DNA of 45,591 nucleotides from Actinomycetota bacterium (GTDB lineage: Bacteria; Actinomycetota; Acidimicrobiia; IMCC26256; VFJJ01), in assembly GCA_009886115.1 (NCBI GenBank), contig VFJJ01000074.1, forward strand, positions 1-45,591. The letters run 5' to 3'. Shown in pieces: positions 42,391 to 45,591 of this stretch. A program made the translations under genes and the position numbers. Position 1 is the first letter of the stretch, and the number at the start of each line of letters is the position of its first letter. The notes under the pieces were generated by a model, which made no database searches, had not been told where the DNA came from, and saw only the letters and a list, made by a program, of their open reading frames with translations.

Positions 42391-43745
42391 GGGTCGTGCT
42401 CCGTGCCGGCGATGGCATGCTTGACGACCAGGCGGTCGTCCTCGGAGGGCTCCGATCCGAGCGTCTCGGCCAGGAACGCCTCGACGAGCTCGTGGTCGGA
42501 ACGGCCCCGGATCCGCTCGGCGACCGCGTCGCGTCCGAGGGGACGGCCAGTCGGCGGACGGTGCACGAGCAGGACCGCCCGGGAGAACCGCCGTTGCAGC
42601 CCGGCCATCGCCCCCGCCGGGACGATCGGGTCGGTCAGCAGGATCCGTACCCAGTCGTCGTGGGCCGACGTGAGCGCGGGATCGGTGAGCAGCTGCTCGA
42701 AGCTCCCCTCGATGGTGCGCACCGAACGCCCGACGCCCAGCGGCGCGAACTCGGCCGAGATCGGCCCCGAAACCGGGAGGTCGACGATCCAGCAGCCCTT
42801 GGCCTCCGACTCGGAGAAGGAGTAGGCCAGTGGTGAGCCGCTGTAGCGCACGTGACCTCCGCCCAGGACCTGCGACCGGTGGAGATGCCCGAGCGCGACG
42901 TACCCGAAGCCCTCGAAGCACCGCAGCGACACCCGATCGGCGCCCCCGACAGCCAACTCGCGTTCAGAGTCGCTCGGGTGACCACCGGCGACGAACGCGT
43001 GCGCCAGCACGATCGACCGTTGCACCGGGATCGATGCGGCCTGAGCCCTCGAGCCATCGAGCACACGGCGGAGGATGGACTCGTGGGTGACGGGGACGCC
43101 GACGGGGACGCCGCGCGGCTCGCCGTGCAGGCTCGGGCGAGTAGCCGGGGTGGGCCGACCCTCGTCGTCGAAGAGCCGCCCGAGGAATGGATCGTCGTCG
43201 TGCGCACACCCGTCAGACGACGGACCACCGACCGCGGCGCTGATCGCGGAAGCGATCGCTGCGGCGGCGACCATCGACCCGTCGGCCTCCCGCCCGCTCG
43301 ACGGCTCCTCCGCGGGAAAGAGCCGCCGAGCCACCATGGGCTCGAGGTAGGGCACGGCGTGCACCACGACAGGGGGACCCCCGTCGTCACACGGGATCTG
43401 GATCGGTTCCACGCCCCGGGCCGGATCGCCCCGCACGACCACGCCGCCGGGGGCCATCACGCGCTCGCCCCAGCCCACACGGACGCCCGAGTCGTGGTTC
43501 CCGGCGATGGCGACGACCCGAGCGCCCGCGCCCCGCAGCGAGCACAGCGCATCGTCGAGCAGCATCACCGCATCGGCGTTGGGGATGGCTCGGTCGTACA
43601 GATCGCCGGCAATGAGCACGAGGTCGACCTCGGCCGACCGGACCAGATCGACGACGGCGTCGATCATCGCTGCCTGCTCGTCGGCGCGCGACGCGCCGTG
43701 AAACGGCCGCCCGAGATGCCAGTCGGAGGTGTGGAGGATCCGCAC
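42378..43745 (-). CDS. sbcD: SbcD-like nuclease subunit (Mre11 family)
   Basis: A 455-residue metallophosphoesterase. The metal-binding motifs are in order: HTSDWHLGR (Asp8, His10), IAGDLYDRA, GNHDSGVR and a later ALGHLHRSQVL. The length is slightly above typical SbcD because of an Asp/Gly/Pro-rich insert at about 145-215. It works with SbcC encoded immediately downstream. GTG 43745 begins at the first conserved strand; a longer start would add an unconserved Arg-rich stretch. It is divergent from a small acidic protein gene. Confidence 0.94.
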   Translation of the reverse strand: MRILHTSDWHLGRPFHGASRADEQAAMIDAVVDLVRSAEVDLVLIAGDLYDRAIPNADAVMLLDDALCSLRGAGARVVAIAGNHDSGVRVGWGERVMAPGGVVVRGDPARGVEPIQIPCDDGGPPVVVHAVPYLEPMVARRLFPAEEPSSGREADGSMVAAAAIASAISAAVGGPSSDGCAHDDDPFLGRLFDDEGRPTPATRPSLHGEPRGVPVGVPVTHESILRRVLDGSRAQAASIPVQRSIVLAHAFVAGGHPSDSERELAVGGADRVSLRCFEGFGYVALGHLHRSQVLGGGHVRYSGSPLAYSFSESEAKGCWIVDLPVSGPISAEFAPLGVGRSVRTIEGSFEQLLTDPALTSAHDDWVRILLTDPIVPAGAMAGLQRRFSRAVLLVHRPPTGRPLGRDAVAERIRGRSDHELVEAFLAETLGSEPSEDDRLVVKHAIAGTEHDPCDP

Positions 43746-43822
43746 GGACCGAGGATGACACGGCCATGTGACAAGAACGCGGACCCCGCCGTCAGATCGC
43801 CTCACTGGGATACCGTGAACCC

Positions 43823-44200
43823 GTGCCGCAGATCCCGTCATCCGATGCACCGGACGAGCGCAACCGCAACGGCGACCGAGCCGACGACGACATGACCGAC
43901 GGCGGCGGAGGCGACGACCCGGCTCCCGGTGCACGGCCACGGCCGCGCATCGCCCGATCGGCCGGCGGCCAGGTGCTCGCGGCAGCCATGCTCGGGTTGC
44001 GAGATGCCATCGAAGGACCCAAGGACCACACCGTCGCCATCGTCGTCGACTCCCCGGGCGAGCCCCACGATCCCGACGCCGACTTCGACCTCGAGCTCGA
44101 CTTCGACCATCCCGAACGGTCACGCGTGGTCATGCGCGCCCCCACCCGCGCCCCCACCCCTCCCCAGGTCGCCGCCCCTGAGGTCCCGCCGGCCTCGTGA
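43823..44200 (+). CDS. Small acidic protein of unknown function
   Basis: A 125-residue protein. The N-terminal 40 residues are Asp/Gly/Pro-rich and disordered; the central core GGQVLAAAMLGLRDAIEGPKDHTVAIVVDSPGEP (about 48-80) is likely ordered, and the rest has alternating Asp with DFDLELDFDHPE. I do not recognise the family. A TACCGT box (43811-43816) ends exactly 6 nt before GTG 43823, indicating a leaderless message. It ends 2 bp before the convergent PIG-L gene. Confidence 0.65.
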   Translation: MPQIPSSDAPDERNRNGDRADDDMTDGGGGDDPAPGARPRPRIARSAGGQVLAAAMLGLRDAIEGPKDHTVAIVVDSPGEPHDPDADFDLELDFDHPERSRVVMRAPTRAPTPPQVAAPEVPPAS

Positions 44201-44202
44201 TC

Positions 44203-44964
44203 TCAGTCGGCCAGGCGTTCCCACCCCGGCGGTGGCGGCGCCAGACGCCAGTACTGCTCGGGCACCGCGGCATCGAGCCGGGCGCTGAGGCCATGATCGG
44301 CGTCGAGTGGCGGGAGTTGCGTCCGATAGCAGGCGATGGCAGCCCGCTTGCGCTCCGAACCCGGATCGACCGGGATCACCGCGGGTGTGGGCCAGATCCC
44401 GGCTCGGAAGAGCTGGGAGATCCGCCAGGCGAGCATTCCGGGGATGTGCTTGTAGCCCCCGTCCTCGTAGCAGAACCAGGCCCACTCGTCGCGACGACGT
44501 TCGTGGACGAGGCGCGCCGCGTCGTGGGTCATCACGTGATCGGGATTGCCCAGCCCGAACGGCACGAGCACGGCGGTCGGGTCGGCTGCCGCGATGGCCG
44601 TATCGAGCGCGTCGGCGACCTCAGCCGGTGCATGGGGCCGCCCGTCGCGGTACACGTGCTGGTCGAAATCGAGCCAGACCGGTGTCGCTCCCAACTCGGC
44701 GAGAGCGGCAACGTCTTCCGCCCGACGAGCCGCCATCACGTCGTCTCCTGCTGCGAAGCCCCCGGCGCTGTCCCAGGCGCCCATGGGCTCCGGGTACGCC
44801 GCCGGCGTGCGTGCCGTGACCGTGATGACCGTCGCCCCCGGGTGACGGGACATGAGCTGACCGCATCCGAGCACGGCATCGTCGAGATGGGGCGAAACCA
44901 CCACGGTGCGCGCCAGCACACCGTGTTCGATCGGGAAGGTCCACACCCGCATGGGATCGGTCAC
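44203..44964 (-). CDS. PIG-L/LmbE family deacetylase-like protein
   Basis: A 253-residue Zn-dependent deacetylase-type protein. The hallmark is VVSPHLDDAVLGCG with His and two Asp for metal binding, plus NPDHVMTHDAA as the second metal site. The expected SPHPDDE motif has Leu for Pro and Ala for Glu, so it differs from mycothiol enzymes MshB and Mca, and the substrate is unknown. GTG 44964 has a GGAG SD 9 nt upstream and is chosen; ATG 44952 is the alternative. It is divergent from the MarR gene and may be its target. Confidence 0.86.
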   Translation of the reverse strand: MTDPMRVWTFPIEHGVLARTVVVSPHLDDAVLGCGQLMSRHPGATVITVTARTPAAYPEPMGAWDSAGGFAAGDDVMAARRAEDVAALAELGATPVWLDFDQHVYRDGRPHAPAEVADALDTAIAAADPTAVLVPFGLGNPDHVMTHDAARLVHERRRDEWAWFCYEDGGYKHIPGMLAWRISQLFRAGIWPTPAVIPVDPGSERKRAAIACYRTQLPPLDADHGLSARLDAAVPEQYWRLAPPPPGWERLAD

Positions 44965-45029
44965 GACGCCAGTCTCCAGCACGCCTGTGCCGCCCGTCGA
45001 CCGCCCGTCGACGATCGCCCCGCTCTTCA

Positions 45030-45057
45030 TTGCTTGCTGCAAGCATCTTGCTAGGAT
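45030..45057 (+). promoter_or_regulatory. Promoter and palindromic operator of the MarR gene
   Basis: A -35-like TTGCTT (45030-45035) and -10 TAGGAT (45052-45057) are 16 bp apart. Between them lies a perfect 15-bp palindrome TGCTTGCTGCAAGCA (45031-45045), typical of MarR dimers. The -10 ends exactly 6 nt before GTG 45064, so the message is probably leaderless. Binding there would block this promoter and could also act on the divergent PIG-L gene. Confidence 0.75.
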
Positions 45058-45063
45058 GACCGG

Positions 45064-45570
45064 GTGAGCCCGACCCGGAGACCCGATCCATCGACATCCG
45101 ATGCACCTGTCGACGACGATCCCATCCTGGCGATCGACCGGGCGTTGGGCGCGGTCGCCCGCTCGATCGCGTCGTCGCGGGCGCACGAGAAGGTGATCAT
45201 GCGTGCCGGTCTCGATGCTCGCATCGACCGGGCCGGGTTCACGGCGTTGGCCCGCATCCACGATCACGGCCCGCTGCGGCTCTCCGACCTTGCTGCGCTG
45301 CTCGGCGTCGACCTGTCGACCGTCAGTCGCCAGGTGCGCACGATCGAGGACCAGGGCCTCGTGGTGCGTCGGGCCGATCCCACCGACGGCCGGGCGGCCA
45401 TGGTCGAGGCCTCGGCCGACGGTCGACAAGCGCTGCAACGCCTGCGGGAGAGCGCCCGGGCCCGGCTGGGCGAGATCCTGGTCGACTGGTCCGACGACGA
45501 GCGCCACGAGCTGGCCCGTTCCCTGGCCCGGTTCGACGAAGCCATGCGCCGCTACGGCGATCGACCATGA
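45064..45570 (+). CDS. MarR family transcriptional regulator
   Basis: A 168-residue winged-helix regulator. The helix-turn-helix reads LRLSDLAALLGVDLSTVSRQVRTIEDQGLV (about 77-106), and the wing has RRADPTDGRAAMV with the Asp-Arg pair of MarR proteins. The N- and C-terminal helices form the dimer region. The ligand cannot be told from sequence. GTG 45064 is a likely leaderless start behind a palindromic operator, so it probably represses itself. The stop overlaps the next start by 4 bp (ATGA). Confidence 0.92.
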   Translation: MSPTRRPDPSTSDAPVDDDPILAIDRALGAVARSIASSRAHEKVIMRAGLDARIDRAGFTALARIHDHGPLRLSDLAALLGVDLSTVSRQVRTIEDQGLVVRRADPTDGRAAMVEASADGRQALQRLRESARARLGEILVDWSDDERHELARSLARFDEAMRRYGDRP

Positions 45571-45591
45571 GCGACCCCGACACCGACACCG
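45567..45591 (+). CDS. Start of a gene cut by the window edge
   Basis: ATG 45567 overlaps the MarR stop by 4 bp and opens MSDPDTDT to the edge. The coupling suggests it is cotranscribed with the MarR gene, often a transporter in this family. Too short to identify. Confidence 0.55.

Noticed and set aside
38905-42825. Two long plus-strand open frames (603 and 605 codons) opposite sbcC
   Set aside because: sbcC carries Walker A, zinc hook, signature and Walker B in one continuous frame; the opposite frames are shadows.
1-45591. tRNA, rRNA and riboswitch genes
   Set aside because: No cloverleaf, rRNA core or known riboswitch signature was recognised in the intergenic regions; a covariance-model search would settle this.

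Overview
The window is about 45.6 kb of GC-rich, gene-dense bacterial DNA. It looks like an actinobacterial chromosome, most likely class Acidimicrobiia (inference). Supporting points are an HU protein with a long Lys/Ala/Pro tail, an ANTAR regulator of PdtaR type, F420 genes (an FbiD/CofC enzyme and an F420-type luciferase-like oxidoreductase), a proofreading-deficient PolA, many GTG starts, many 4-bp ATGA/GTGA overlaps, and several leaderless starts with a TANNNT box about 6 nt before the start codon. I found no tRNA, rRNA, CRISPR array, insertion sequence or prophage.

Region 1 (1-9.7 kb): the His-rich end of a cut gene and a small DUF2085-like membrane protein. A minus-strand run follows, in transcription order: coiled-coil protein, pdtaR-like regulator, polA, a membrane GGDEF-EAL protein, a methyltransferase and rpsA. 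The pdtaR/polA/rpsA neighbourhood resembles Rv1626-Rv1630 of Mycobacterium tuberculosis. Region 2 (9.8-13.5 kb): a DUF3298-like lipoprotein, a UbiB/ABC1 kinase-like protein, a truncated DUF4188 gene and an F420-type oxidoreductase.

Region 3 (13.6-27.4 kb) is a phosphate/polyphosphate supercluster: phoU, ppk1, a CHAD protein, a Nudix hydrolase, a SixA-type phosphatase, a methyltransferase, a Ppx/GppA-HD protein, pstS, a PHO box, a small new membrane protein, pstC, pstA, pstB, a second phoU and a convergent PhoR/SenX3-like kinase. It covers sensing, uptake, polymerisation, polymer binding and polymer degradation. The Nudix and SixA genes look like a split version of mycobacterial MutT1.

Region 4 (27.4-31.2 kb): surE, a polytopic membrane protein of unknown function, and an alpha/beta hydrolase coupled to an RraA-family protein. 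Region 5 (31.2-33.1 kb): an ECF sigma factor, a single-span anti-sigma-like protein and a Tat-type Rieske protein in one overlapping operon with no bc1 partners; this is my best candidate for an undescribed regulatory system.

Region 6 (33.2-37.2 kb): gpsA coupled to an unrecognised 533-residue protein, then fbiD and hupB. The order gpsA-fbiD-hupB matches Rv2982c-Rv2983-Rv2986c, with ppk1 and mutT1 absent from the gap and found 17 kb away instead. Region 7 (37.2-45.6 kb): a repeat-rich intergenic region, a MerA/Lpd-like flavoprotein, sbcC-sbcD, a small acidic protein, a PIG-L deacetylase-like protein and a MarR regulator with a clear palindromic operator. A new gene begins at the right edge.
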